A stretch of 64,000 bases of DNA from Haladaptatus halobius (GTDB lineage Archaea; Halobacteriota; Halobacteria; Halobacteriales; Haladaptataceae). Where the stretch lies: positions 1,736,001 to 1,800,000 of the forward strand of contig NZ_CP085335.1 in NCBI RefSeq assembly GCF_020618475.1, given 5' to 3'. Below the pieces are notes generated by a model. That model worked only from the letters and a program-made list of their open reading frames with translations. It did no database searches and was not told the origin of the DNA. Shown in pieces: positions 37,673 to 45,550 of this stretch. Each line of letters starts with the position of its first letter. Position 1 is the stretch's first letter. Both the position numbers and the translations under genes were made by a program.

Positions 37673-37810
37673 CTACGGGCCGTACACTGCCAGCGTTCCG
37701 ACGCCCGCCGCGGCGGTGCCAGCCTGCGAGAGCAAGAGCATCGTCACGAACAGGACGCCGATCATTCTCGGATTCTCTGCGAAGTACGATTGGAACGTGT
37801 CGTCTGTCAT
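37673..37810 (-). CDS. 45-residue single-helix membrane peptide (DUF7503-like)
   Basis: The short ORF begins MTDDTFQSYFAENPRMIG, runs into a hydrophobic helix VLFVTMLLLSQAGTAAAGVG and ends LAVYGP. The acidic start, AENPRM box and glycine-rich exit recur in a haloarchaeal family of tiny proteins (I believe DUF7503) often found near CHAT-type genes. It converges on the CHAT gene with 15 bases between the stops. It could be a membrane-inserted toxin, a pore former or a protease substrate; none of these is shown. Confidence 0.68.
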   Translation of the reverse strand: MTDDTFQSYFAENPRMIGVLFVTMLLLSQAGTAAAGVGTLAVYGP

Positions 37811-37990
37811 CGGTACGGAAAAACGTAACGAGCATCGTCTACTTCGATATGAGCCGCTTGAATCGGCGTAAACGAACCCTACGCGGTTCGGAAGGGCGAC
37901 CAGTTCAGAGAAACGCGTCGTTCGAGCCCGTCAACGGTCGGTTATCGATCGTTAATAGCATTCTATAATCCCGTTTTCAGTCAGATGCAT

Positions 37991-37998
37991 CTTTATTA
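37991..37998 (+). promoter_or_regulatory. TATA box for the HalOD1 gene
   Basis: CTTTATTA sits in a low-GC stretch (GCATCTTTATTACGAATC) about 39 bases before the ATG at 38033, giving a leader of roughly a dozen bases. Confidence 0.5.
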
Positions 37999-38032
37999 CG
38001 AATCGCCTCGACATAGGAGTTACAGTCCGTAG

Positions 38033-38377
38033 ATGAGTGGAGTGAACGCGGAACGCGATGGCGGTGACCCGATACCAACTCTCGTCGGAGACGAAACTGG
38101 ATACCACGTCTATCACGACGCGACGAGCCCTCGCCCACTGAGTGAAACCCTCATCATCGCTCTCGCCGTCATCCGTAACATCGACCCGACGGTGGAGTCG
38201 ATACCGCTGGCCGACGCGGTCGATCCGGACGCGCTCGACCTGCTCTTCGCCGACACGCACGGCGGGAAAGAGCGAAGCGAAGGGTACGTCGTGTTCACCA
38301 CCGCAGGTCTCGAAGTATTCGCTCACGCGAACGGTCACATCTTCATCCGCGAACGAACCGATGCAGAGGACACGTGA
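38033..38377 (+). CDS. HalOD1 output-domain protein
   Basis: This 114-residue protein carries the HalOD1 core: LSETLIIALAVIRNIDPTVE, then PLADAVDPDALDLLFADTH and the strand pair YVVFTTAGLEVFAHANGHIFI. Ahead is an acidic N-terminal tail with TGYHVYHDATS. It is probably an output or adaptor module in haloarchaeal signalling. The KaiC-like regulator gene follows on the same strand, 78 bases downstream. Confidence 0.85.
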   Translation: MSGVNAERDGGDPIPTLVGDETGYHVYHDATSPRPLSETLIIALAVIRNIDPTVESIPLADAVDPDALDLLFADTHGGKERSEGYVVFTTAGLEVFAHANGHIFIRERTDAEDT

Positions 38378-38455
38378 TAGGTGAAACTATGAGAACCCTG
38401 AACCCGATAAGGCGCACGCAACTCACTCGACGAGTAGGAGAACCGACGGATAACC

Positions 38456-39373
38456 ATGAGTGACCGAGGTTTTTCCGCCGATTCAGGGAGTAGCTTCCTC
38501 GTTACGGTTCGGTCGCTCCACGACGAGGTGCGGAAAGCGGGTTTCGACCACCTCCCCATCGACGAGGCAGACTCCGTTATCGCAGTCACGTACGACCAAA
38601 CGGCCGACTCGTTCCTCCGAACGTGGCGCTCCCGCGTCGGAACGATTCCGGAGTACGTTCGAATCGTCGACGTCCATCAGACGATGCGTTCGGTGGCGAG
38701 CGCACCGACGCGACAGACCGGCGTTCGAAACGTCGTTCGAACCGTCCAACGACCGGACGACCTGACCGCGGTACGGGACGCGGTCACGTCGGCGTTAGCG
38801 GAGGCTGGCGACGAGACGGTGTTGGTCTTCGACTCGCTGACCACGCTGTTCGAACACGTCTCGCTGGCCGAGATGGTGACGTTCTTCGACACCGTCTCAA
38901 CCCGCCTCGCGGACGCCGACGCGTCGGGATACTTCTACCTCGAAACCCGCGCCCACGACCCGCCGACGATAGCGACGCTGCGAGTGCTCGCCGACGACAC
39001 CTTCGAACTCATCAACAACGGGGTCGAGTGGTGTACGCGTTCGCTCGAAAATCGAACCGGCGACTGCCCGCCGCTCGACGCCCTGTTCGACTCGCTCCGC
39101 GTGCGGCTACGGCGGGACGCGCTTCGATACTTGCTTCGCTCCGCCGAACCGGTAGACGTGGACGAACTGGCGTCCGTCGTCGCTCGTCTGGGGCCGGGCG
39201 ACGGCGAGACGACCCGGAACCAACACCGCCGTTACTACACGTCGCTGTACCAGCTTCATCTGCCGAAACTGGCCGATGCGGGTCTCATCCGACACGACGA
39301 AACGACGCGCCAGGTTTCGGCCTGCGAGGCGGCGCAGTGGGTCGAACCGTTTCTCGCCCTCTCCGAGGAGTAG
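38456..39373 (+). CDS. KaiC/RecA-like domain protein with C-terminal winged helix
   Basis: This is a 305-residue protein. The first 180 residues have a RecA-like layout with a Walker B strand (TVLVFDSLTTLFEHV) but no visible Walker A, so ATP hydrolysis is doubtful. The second part is a winged helix: LDALFDSLRVRLRRDALRYL, then HRRYYTSLYQLHLPKLADAG and the wing LIRHDETTRQV. This architecture fits a haloarchaeal family of unknown function (I think DUF7504 joined to DUF7344). With the HalOD1 gene directly upstream, a signalling or gene-control role is likely. Confidence 0.78.
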   Translation: MSDRGFSADSGSSFLVTVRSLHDEVRKAGFDHLPIDEADSVIAVTYDQTADSFLRTWRSRVGTIPEYVRIVDVHQTMRSVASAPTRQTGVRNVVRTVQRPDDLTAVRDAVTSALAEAGDETVLVFDSLTTLFEHVSLAEMVTFFDTVSTRLADADASGYFYLETRAHDPPTIATLRVLADDTFELINNGVEWCTRSLENRTGDCPPLDALFDSLRVRLRRDALRYLLRSAEPVDVDELASVVARLGPGDGETTRNQHRRYYTSLYQLHLPKLADAGLIRHDETTRQVSACEAAQWVEPFLALSEE

Positions 39374-39405
39374 CCCCTTTTACTCTCGCGCGACTACCGA
39401 CGGGC

Positions 39406-40035
39406 ATGGACGCGAATCAGGAAGAACTCTCGAACCCGTTCGGGATGGACGAGACGTGTACGAACTGCGCGCTGTGCGAACGCCGGGAGCGGGTCGTCCA
39501 CGGCTACGGCGACGTCGGCGCGGACTTCCTCTTCGTCGGCGAGATGCCGAGCGCGGGTGCGGAAGCCACCGGCGTTCCGTTCACCGGCGACGCCGCGGGG
39601 GAACGTCTCCAGGAAGTGCTCGAACGACTCGAACTGAGCAATTCGCCCCCCGACGCCGCCGAACCCGAACTCGACAACGCCTTTCTCACCTATCTGACCC
39701 GGTGTCGCCACCCGGAGCGACTGCCGAACGACGAGGAAGTGGAGACCTGCGAACCGTATCTGAACGCCGAGGTTAGGATGATAAACCCCGAAATTCTCTT
39801 GCCCGTGGGCCAGCGCGCGCTCGCCGAAGTCGCGAGGGAGTACACCACGACGCCGGCGGAGGAGTTCGACGTGGTGGCCGACCACGCGACGACGATTCGA
39901 GGGAGAGGGTTCGAACTCGTCCCGATGGTACACCCCGCTGAGCAGACGGACGAGCAGACCGAGGCGTTCGTCCAGCACTTCTTCGACCTGATGGGGAAGG
40001 ATTACCGCCAGACGAAGGGCCGACAGGGACGGTAA
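39406..40035 (+). CDS. Uracil-DNA glycosylase family protein (Fe-S type)
   Basis: This is a 209-residue type 4/5-like UDG. The N-terminal cysteines CTNCALC plus TRCRHP and CEPYL provide ligands for a 4Fe-4S cluster. The catalytic motif is FVGEMPSAGAEATGVPFTGD and the second motif MVHPAEQT holds the conserved His. It removes uracil from DNA, important in a high-temperature, strong-sun habitat. I chose the ATG at 39406, as the longer upstream frame overlaps the KaiC-like gene in a non-coding style. Confidence 0.87.
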   Translation: MDANQEELSNPFGMDETCTNCALCERRERVVHGYGDVGADFLFVGEMPSAGAEATGVPFTGDAAGERLQEVLERLELSNSPPDAAEPELDNAFLTYLTRCRHPERLPNDEEVETCEPYLNAEVRMINPEILLPVGQRALAEVAREYTTTPAEEFDVVADHATTIRGRGFELVPMVHPAEQTDEQTEAFVQHFFDLMGKDYRQTKGRQGR

Positions 40036-40065
40036 TCGAAGACCGAGCCGCGATTTTCGTTCGAT

Positions 40066-40266
40066 TCACCAGTAGGGGTTCGCGCGCCACCGCCTCGATT
40101 TCGCGCCGAGCGCGGTCGTCACCGCGACGAGAACGACGACGACCGCCAGCGCGGCGACGACTGCTAGTTTCGAGAACGCCGCCGTCACGAGCAGTGCGAG
40201 CCCTCCGAGCACCAGCAGCGCGAGGAGGATGACGCCGAGCAGTGCGAGCGGTTTCGTCCAGTGCAT
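40066..40266 (-). CDS. Small two-helix membrane protein, 66 aa
   Basis: From the ATG at 40266 the protein starts MHWTKPLALLGVILLALLVL and continues through two hydrophobic helices (the second VVAALAVVVVLVAVTTALG) to a basic end RRWRANPYW. It has no signal or metal-binding motif. It is short, converges on the UDG gene with a 30-base gap, and has no operon partner. The function is unknown. Confidence 0.6.
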   Translation of the reverse strand: MHWTKPLALLGVILLALLVLGGLALLVTAAFSKLAVVAALAVVVVLVAVTTALGAKSRRWRANPYW

Positions 40267-40335
40267 GCCCGAATCGAAACAGGGGACGGCCATAAAATGA
40301 TGGCCTTCAAGGCGCTTCCGAACCGATGGACGGGT

Positions 40336-41088
40336 ATGACCACCATCGCCGTGCTGGCCGACCCACCGCGCGAGGGACTCGTTCTTCCAGAACTCGCGGC
40401 GACGTCGCCGCTCTCCGAGGCCGAGGTGACGGAGCTGTACGCCGAGATGCTGAAAGACACGTTCGTCGCCGCCGCGAACAGCGGAGGCGACCTACTCGTC
40501 AACTACCGGCCCGACGACGACCTCCCGGGTGACCTCCAGGGAGACGGGAGTTCGGAGGACGAACTTCGGGCGCTGGCGGACGAGGCGTTGGACGACGTCG
40601 AGGACGTGCGGTTCGAGGTGCAGGTCGGCTCGACGTTCTCCGCCCGCGCCGGAAATACGACGACGCACCTCCTCGAATCGGAAGGCGCGAACTCGGTCGC
40701 CGTCGTGGACGGGACGGCACCGATGCTGACGCGCACGGAGATAGACAGCGCGGCGATGAAGCTGCGGCGGAGCGAAGTGGTCGTCGGTTCCGCGGGCGAC
40801 GGGCGAATCTACTACCTCGGACTGACCGACACGATCGACTTCGAGGGCGTCTACACCCCGCCGGAGATAGAGACGGTGACACAGAGAGCGACCGACGCCG
40901 GGTACGACGTGGACTTTCTGCCCGCGATGACCGCGGTCGAGACGGGGGCGGACTTGCGCTCGCTCGTTCCCCTGCTGAACGCGCGAATCGAAGCGGGACG
41001 AATCGTACCGGTTCACACCGCGACGTATCTCCACGAACTCGATCTGCGCGTCGAAGAACGGGACGGCGAGCGCGAACTGGTGCGTTAG
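40336..41088 (+). CDS. DUF2064-like (CofC-like) nucleotidyltransferase-fold protein
   Basis: This 250-residue protein begins MTTIAVLADPPREGLVLPEL. The fold looks like the DUF2064 group: VEVTELYAEMLKDTF-like helices, then LLVNYRPDDDLPGD, VQVGSTFSARAGNTT, GTAPMLTRTEIDSAAM and VVGSAGDGRIYYLGLTD. DUF2064 proteins share a glycosyltransferase-A fold with the lactate-guanylyltransferase CofC. The exact reaction is unknown. The stop shares TTAG with the facing nhaC gene (41085-41088). Confidence 0.72.
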   Translation: MTTIAVLADPPREGLVLPELAATSPLSEAEVTELYAEMLKDTFVAAANSGGDLLVNYRPDDDLPGDLQGDGSSEDELRALADEALDDVEDVRFEVQVGSTFSARAGNTTTHLLESEGANSVAVVDGTAPMLTRTEIDSAAMKLRRSEVVVGSAGDGRIYYLGLTDTIDFEGVYTPPEIETVTQRATDAGYDVDFLPAMTAVETGADLRSLVPLLNARIEAGRIVPVHTATYLHELDLRVEERDGERELVR

Positions 41089-42530
41089 TCCGCTGGCGAG
41101 ACGGACTGCTTTTTCGTCGATTCCACGTCAAGTTGCCAGCCGGTCGTCGCGATGACGAAGAGGACGGCCGGCGAGAACACGCCGAAGAAGTAGTACGGCG
41201 CGTACTGGAGCGTCGGAACCCCAAGCGCGGTCGCCATGTAGACGGCCCCCGCGTGCCACGGGATGAGCGCGCCGGTGGGCGTTCCGGCGGCCTCGACGGC
41301 CCGTGAGAGGTCGCGGCTGTCGAGACCGTGCTCCTCGTAGAGATTCCGGAGCGTCATGCCGGGGACGACGATGCTCATGTACTGCTGGGCGGTGAGCACG
41401 TTCGTGAGCATGGCAGACGCGCCGGTTCCGGCGACGAGACCGCCCGCGCTCCTGACCTTTTGGGAGAGTTCGCGCGCGAGCACCGCGAGGACGCCCGTCG
41501 TCTCCAACAACCCGCCGAGGGTGAGCGCCGCAACGACGATGCTGATAGTCCACGCGGAGCCTTCGATTCCGCTGCTCTGGAGGAGTCCGTCGACCATCTT
41601 CATCCCCGTCTTCGGACTCGCTCCACTCAGAAACACCTGCCACGCGGCGGTGAACGGCCGGCCTTGCAAAAACAGAGTCGTCCCGACGCCGGAGAAGACG
41701 CCGGCGATGAGTGACGGAAGCGCGGGGTACCCCCAGAGCGCGAGTCCGAACGTGACGACGAGCGGGAGGAACACCAGTGGCGAGATGTGGTACGTATTCG
41801 CCAGCGCTGTCTGGATACCGCCGACGCGGTTCGTCGGAATCGACCCCGTCGCCCGCAGACCGAGGACGGCGTAGCCGACGAGCGCGAGACCGAACGCGAC
41901 GAGGGTTCCGGCACGCATCCCGCGGATGTGGTCGTAGAGGTCGGTGTTGGTCACCGCCGCGGCGAGGTTCGTCGTGTCAGAGAGCGGCGATTGCTTGTCC
42001 CCGGCGTACGCGCCCGAGAGAACCGCACCTGCCGTCATCGGTACTGGAACGCCGAGGCCGGAGCCGATACCGATGAACGCAACGCCGAGCGTCCCGACGG
42101 TCGTCCACGACGACCCGATGGAGAACGCGACGAGACCGGCCAGCGCCGCGGTTACGGGGAGGAACACGGTCGGCGAGAGCAGTTGTAGACCGTAGTACAT
42201 CAGCCCCGGAATCGTTCCGGAACTGACCCACGTGGCGATGAGGGCGTAGATGGTGAACAGGATGAGGATCGCCTGCAACCCCATCAGCAGGCTGTCGGCG
42301 ATCCCGTCGTAGAGGTCGTCCCACGAGAGGCCGAGTCCGTAGTAGCCGACCAGTCCCGTGAACGCGATAGCCCACAGCAGAGGAATGTGGGGATCCATCT
42401 TCAGCCACGCCGACCCGACTCCGAGGAAGACGACCGTCGCGAGAACCGGCAACAGCGCCAGTCTGAGCGATGGCCGCCGATTCGGCGGTAGCTCGTCGTA
42501 CGTGAACGGTTCGAAATCCAGCGATGGCAT
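41085..42530 (-). CDS. nhaC: Na+/H+ antiporter NhaC family
   Basis: This 481-residue membrane protein has about 11-12 hydrophobic helices. Family markers are SIGSSWTTVGTLGVAFIGIG, then GAVLSGAYAGDKQSPLSDTT with the acidic residue of the ion path, VVAALTLGGLLETTGVLAVL, NVLTAQQYMSIVVPG and AGTPTGALIPWHAGAVYM. It should extrude Na+ in exchange for H+ in this high-salt environment. An A/T element (GTTTAATTT on the minus strand) near 42557-42565 is a likely promoter. Confidence 0.92.
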   Translation of the reverse strand: MPSLDFEPFTYDELPPNRRPSLRLALLPVLATVVFLGVGSAWLKMDPHIPLLWAIAFTGLVGYYGLGLSWDDLYDGIADSLLMGLQAILILFTIYALIATWVSSGTIPGLMYYGLQLLSPTVFLPVTAALAGLVAFSIGSSWTTVGTLGVAFIGIGSGLGVPVPMTAGAVLSGAYAGDKQSPLSDTTNLAAAVTNTDLYDHIRGMRAGTLVAFGLALVGYAVLGLRATGSIPTNRVGGIQTALANTYHISPLVFLPLVVTFGLALWGYPALPSLIAGVFSGVGTTLFLQGRPFTAAWQVFLSGASPKTGMKMVDGLLQSSGIEGSAWTISIVVAALTLGGLLETTGVLAVLARELSQKVRSAGGLVAGTGASAMLTNVLTAQQYMSIVVPGMTLRNLYEEHGLDSRDLSRAVEAAGTPTGALIPWHAGAVYMATALGVPTLQYAPYYFFGVFSPAVLFVIATTGWQLDVESTKKQSVSPAD

Positions 42531-42677
42531 TGTACGACGAGGAATGCACTGGGGAAATTAAACGGTTATGATTTCATGCCCCGAGGTAATATCTCGGCGG
42601 GCCAACCTATTCTGACGGACACGTCGCCGACCCAAGACCGACAGTTCTTAGGTCCGCTGTCGAATAGTTTCGCGCGA

Positions 42678-42760
42678 GGTGGGATGGCAGAGCGGCCTAT
42701 TGCGCCTGCCTTGAAAGCAGGTGGCGTCAAGCCTCATGGGTTCAAATCCCATTCCCACCG
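42678..42760 (+). tRNA. tRNA-Ser (UGA anticodon)
   Basis: The acceptor stem GGTGGGA pairs with TCCCACC and the discriminator is G at 42760. A D arm (GCA/TGC) follows TG. The anticodon stem CCTGC/GCAGG encloses the CTTGAAA loop with anticodon TGA. A serine-type long variable arm (TGGCGTCAAGCCTC) and a T arm ATGGG/CCCAT with the TTCAAAT loop complete the cloverleaf. No intron and no encoded CCA. A short T-run follows at about 42763-42766. Confidence 0.95.
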
Positions 42761-42832
42761 TATTTTCGAGCGACTACTCGGCGAACACCGCGTAGCGTGT
42801 GTTCGCCATCGCAGGAGCGAGAGAGGACGTCT

Positions 42833-42918
42833 GGATTTGAAGTAAGACGCACGCTCGCAGAGCGAACGAAGTGAACGAGCAAGAACGTCTTTCGGTGGTT
42901 TAAATCCCATCCCCACCG
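42833..42918. repeat. Hairpin-like element ending in a degenerate copy of the tRNA-Ser 3' end
   Basis: It begins GGATTTGAAGTAAGACG and later has CGTCTTTCGGTGGTTTAAAT, so nested inverted arms (AAGACG/CGTCTT, GCTCG/CGAGC) form a hairpin. The end, 42898-42918 (GTTTAAATCCCATCCCCACCG), nearly repeats the last 23 bases of the tRNA-Ser gene located 158 bases earlier. The left GGATTTGAAG also mimics a reversed T-arm. This arrangement fits a remnant of an element that used the tRNA 3' end as its target; that origin is inferred. Confidence 0.6.
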
Positions 42919-43024
42919 TTTTCCCACTCTCGAATGGCGAGCACCGCGTATCGTGTGCTTGGCACGAACGCTGAAAACGGCGTCTGGATTCCGAGTAAAC
43001 GAGTCGCACGCCCGGAAAGCGATT

Positions 43025-43246
43025 TCATCTGAAGTATTCTATCAACCAGCCACCGAGAGCGAACGTCACTGCACCGAACAGGAGAACGATGGCGACGCCG
43101 GCAAACGGACTACCGGCTCCCGCCGGCGTCGGGCTAGTCGATGGTGCGGAAAATAGCTCGACGAGACCGAGCGCGGTTCCGAGAACCGACTGCGAGAGCA
43201 ATCGACCGAGGGTAGCGACGGGGCTGATGGATTCGAAATACGGAAG
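43025..43246 (-). pseudogene. Possible membrane-protein remnant
   Basis: In the leftward frame the residues SPVATLGRLLSQSVLGTALG and AGVAIVLLFGAVTFALGGWL make one amphipathic and one strong hydrophobic helix and end IEYFR at a stop. No ATG or GTG lies near the natural beginning: the nearest GTG at about 43319 would run through the T-arm-like repeat. It could be a remnant whose start was lost when the repeat inserted, or chance. Low confidence. Confidence 0.3.
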
Positions 43247-43298
43247 ACGCAGTTCTCGGAACGTGCGATGACAGGTGACAGAAACGTCTCGGCGGGAT

Positions 43299-44342
43299 TC
43301 AAATCCCGTACCAGACACCCCTCGGTGCGAGCAGATTGGTGGGCGTCGAGTCGAAGATGACGTCGTCCCGCTCGTCGTTCCCGCCCTTCTCATCGCCGTG
43401 CTTTTCCTTTCCGTTCTTCTCGCCGTTACCCGCGCCCGCCGAACCGTTCCCGCTTCGGTCGTTCTGCTGGCCGCCGCCGTCGACGCGAACCACCTCGATA
43501 CCCGAGATCATCGGGTCTTCCTGCTCGTGCAGGAAGCGCACGTTGAGGACGCCGTCGCGGACGGTCACGGTGTACGACTTCGTGGTTCCCCTGTCGTGGC
43601 CGAGTTCGGCGTACATGTCGTAGTCGTTGAGCACGACCTTCCCTTCGACGACGCTGTCGAACGTTCGCGGACCGCCTTGCTGGTAGTCGTTCCACCCGGA
43701 GTCGTCGAAGTACGTCTCGGCGAGGTAGATTCGAACCTCGTACGTCCCCTGCTCGACGGGGAACCGGTACTGCATCTCGGTGTCGTCGCTCGTGGTGCCT
43801 CGATTGTCGGCGTCGTACCGACGACTCTGGAAGACTCGCTCTGGAGTGCCCTCCGGAACGGCGTTGGTCATCGAGATGGCGTCGTCCGTACTGTTCGTGT
43901 GACTCCCGCTCCGGCGCGCGTTACCGAACCGCGACGGGCGGTTCTCAGCGTCGCGCGTCCAGTCGGGTTCGCCCACCATCGACAGTCTCGGCCCGCCGAC
44001 GTTGACGCGATACAATACGGTTTTCTGCGGTTTCGAAGTCGTAGTCGTCGTGGTCGTCGTCCTCGTCGTTCGGGTCGTCCGGGTCGTCTCAGACGGTTCG
44101 GTCGTCCGTTGCTTCGTGGTCGTGGCCTTCGAGGTCGGATTCGCCGACGTGCTGGTCTGCATCGACTGCGTCGTGGTCGAAACCGTGGTCGACCCGTTGT
44201 CCACGCCGCCGGCCGACGGGCCAAAGATACCGCCGGGTATTCCGCCCAGGATTATCATCCCGGCGACGAAGAAGACGATACCACCTCCGATTAGTATCCC
44301 TTGGACGAAACCGCTGGACGCTGTAGATGACGTTCCCGACAT
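43299..44342 (-). CDS. Membrane-anchored malectin-domain protein with Thr-rich stalk
   Basis: This 347-residue protein has a single N-terminal helix (VQGILIGGGIVFFVAGMIIL), then a stalk of about 60 residues very rich in Thr/Ser (repeated TTRTTRTTTT), which is a likely O-glycosylation region. It is followed by a malectin-like beta domain: LYRVNVGGPRLSMVGEPDW, FQSRRYDADNRG, MQYRFPVEQGTYEVRIYLAE and the final DPMISGIEVVRVDG. Malectin domains bind glucose-containing glycans. The end is a Lys/Asp/Gly-rich tail. Its role is probably binding or presenting surface polysaccharide outside the cell. Confidence 0.8.
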   Translation of the reverse strand: MSGTSSTASSGFVQGILIGGGIVFFVAGMIILGGIPGGIFGPSAGGVDNGSTTVSTTTQSMQTSTSANPTSKATTTKQRTTEPSETTRTTRTTRTTTTTTTTSKPQKTVLYRVNVGGPRLSMVGEPDWTRDAENRPSRFGNARRSGSHTNSTDDAISMTNAVPEGTPERVFQSRRYDADNRGTTSDDTEMQYRFPVEQGTYEVRIYLAETYFDDSGWNDYQQGGPRTFDSVVEGKVVLNDYDMYAELGHDRGTTKSYTVTVRDGVLNVRFLHEQEDPMISGIEVVRVDGGGQQNDRSGNGSAGAGNGEKNGKEKHGDEKGGNDERDDVIFDSTPTNLLAPRGVWYGI

Positions 44343-44520
44343 TTCTCTATAGACCCCGCGCGTGCAGCATTATGTCCGGGTTCACCACCCCACGGAGTTA
44401 ATTATAGAGTGGCTAAACTGCAATCCGAGCGAAATGTATCGTCCCGACCCGCGTTTGCACTTAAAATAGCCGGAGATAACAATCAAAACAAGAAACGGAC
44501 TATCGTCTCTTTTCGCTCGG

Positions 44521-45197
44521 GTGAGCACGATTGCCGAGATCGCTCTTCCTGCCCGCGAGTTCGCGCTCAAAGAAACGTTTCTACAGGCTCCCGAAACACG
44601 ATTCGAGATAGTAGGGGTCGTCGCACACGGCGAAGAGCGCACGATGCCGCAGATGCGGATGACGACGCCCGAAGTCGGTGCGCTACAACCGACGTTAGCC
44701 GACGATTCGACCGTCACCGACGCCCGTTTGCTCACCGATTTCGGCACCCGTGGGGTGTTCGGGATGGAGTGGAAAACTACGTCCGCGAACCCGTCTCCCT
44801 ACTCGTGAAAGGAGACGCCACCGCACTCATCGCGAACGCGATGGACGATGAGTGGCGCTTTCGCGTCCGGTTCGCGGATCGAAAACGCCTCGCGGACGTT
44901 TACGAGTCGTGCCGCGACGCCGACCTCTCCGCCGACGTTCGAACCATCAACGAGCTGGAGACGCCGCGGAGCGGCTCGCAGAGACTGACGCCTCGGCAGT
45001 ACCAGACGCTTCGCTCCGCCGCCGAGCGAGGCTACTACGACGTTCCGCGAGAGGCGACGACCGAGGATCTCGCCGACGAATTGGGAATCTCGCATCAGAC
45101 CGTCTCAGAACGCCTCCGGCGCGGACACCGCAATCTGGTCGAACGCATCCTCGCGTCTCCGACCCGCGACGGCGCGGAGAACGTCCGCGGAAGGTAA
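44521..45197 (+). pseudogene. Frameshifted HTH_10 (Bat-type) transcriptional regulator
   Basis: From GTG 44521 the frame encodes STIAEIALPAREFALKETFL and LLTDFGTRGVFGMEW, the N-terminal half of a bacterio-opsin activator-type regulator. Near 44770 (GAGTGGAAAACTACG) the coding signal passes to another frame: ENYVREPVSLLVKGDATALI, then the HTH_10 DNA-binding end LTPRQYQTLRSAAERGYYDV and GISHQTVSERLRRGHRNLVE to 45197. One base lost in the run of A would explain it, so a sequencing error is an alternative to real decay. Confidence 0.8.
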
Positions 45198-45229
45198 TCC
45201 TTTTCGTCCCCCCGAACCGACGTGCGGGC

Positions 45230-45550
45230 ATGGATTGGCCTCACGACCCCGACGGCGAGGAAGGAAGCGAAGGCGGGCGGAAGTACGGTCTGGCCGTCCT
45301 CGCAAAGAAACTGGACGAGGACGAGGACTTCCCGCTTTCGCGCGACGAGTTCGTCGAGGAACACGGCGACGAACCGATCCGCATCAACTACGAACGAGTA
45401 GTCAGCGTGGACGACATCTTCGAACACGTCGAACCCGCGGAGTTCGAGACCATCTTAGACTTCCACCGCGCCGTCGGAGCGGCGATGCGGTCGGGCGGTT
45501 TCTGGGACTACCACCCGGTCGGGGCGAACCCCGAAACGAAGCGCGCCTGA
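45230..45550 (+). CDS. DUF5785-like haloarchaeal protein, 106 aa
   Basis: An acidic, mostly helical protein beginning MDWPHDPDGEEGSEGG and containing FPLSRDEFVEEHGDEPIRI and EPAEFETILDFHRAVGAAM. The Trp/Tyr-rich end (GFWDYHPVGANPETKRA) is conserved-looking. It matches a small haloarchaeal family of unknown function (I think DUF5785). The start is the ATG at 45230. It ends at 45550, directly against the stop of the opposing uridine kinase gene. Confidence 0.75.
   Translation: MDWPHDPDGEEGSEGGRKYGLAVLAKKLDEDEDFPLSRDEFVEEHGDEPIRINYERVVSVDDIFEHVEPAEFETILDFHRAVGAAMRSGGFWDYHPVGANPETKRA

Larger units (their letters stand above)
42761..43298. other. Gene-poor stretch after tRNA-Ser
   Basis: Apart from the hairpin at 42833-42918, this holds no confirmed gene. 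A T-arm-like sequence (CGGGATTCAAATCCCG) occurs again at 43292-43307, just inside the start of the malectin gene's region. A leftward frame at 43025-43246 encodes two hydrophobic helices but has no usable start (see separate entry). Confidence 0.5.

Noticed and set aside
37811..38032. A second tiny membrane peptide next to the CHAT locus
   Set aside because: Neither strand has an ATG-initiated frame with a hydrophobic helix in this gap; only an A/T promoter region is seen.
38623..39405. Rightward frame running from inside the KaiC-like gene into the UDG gene
   Set aside because: The part before 39406 is basic and overlaps the KaiC-like gene in another frame; the acidic, motif-bearing part begins at ATG 39406.
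43292..43320. A third tRNA gene near 43300
   Set aside because: Only a T-arm-like sequence (CGGGATTCAAATCCCG) exists; no acceptor, D or anticodon stem can be drawn.
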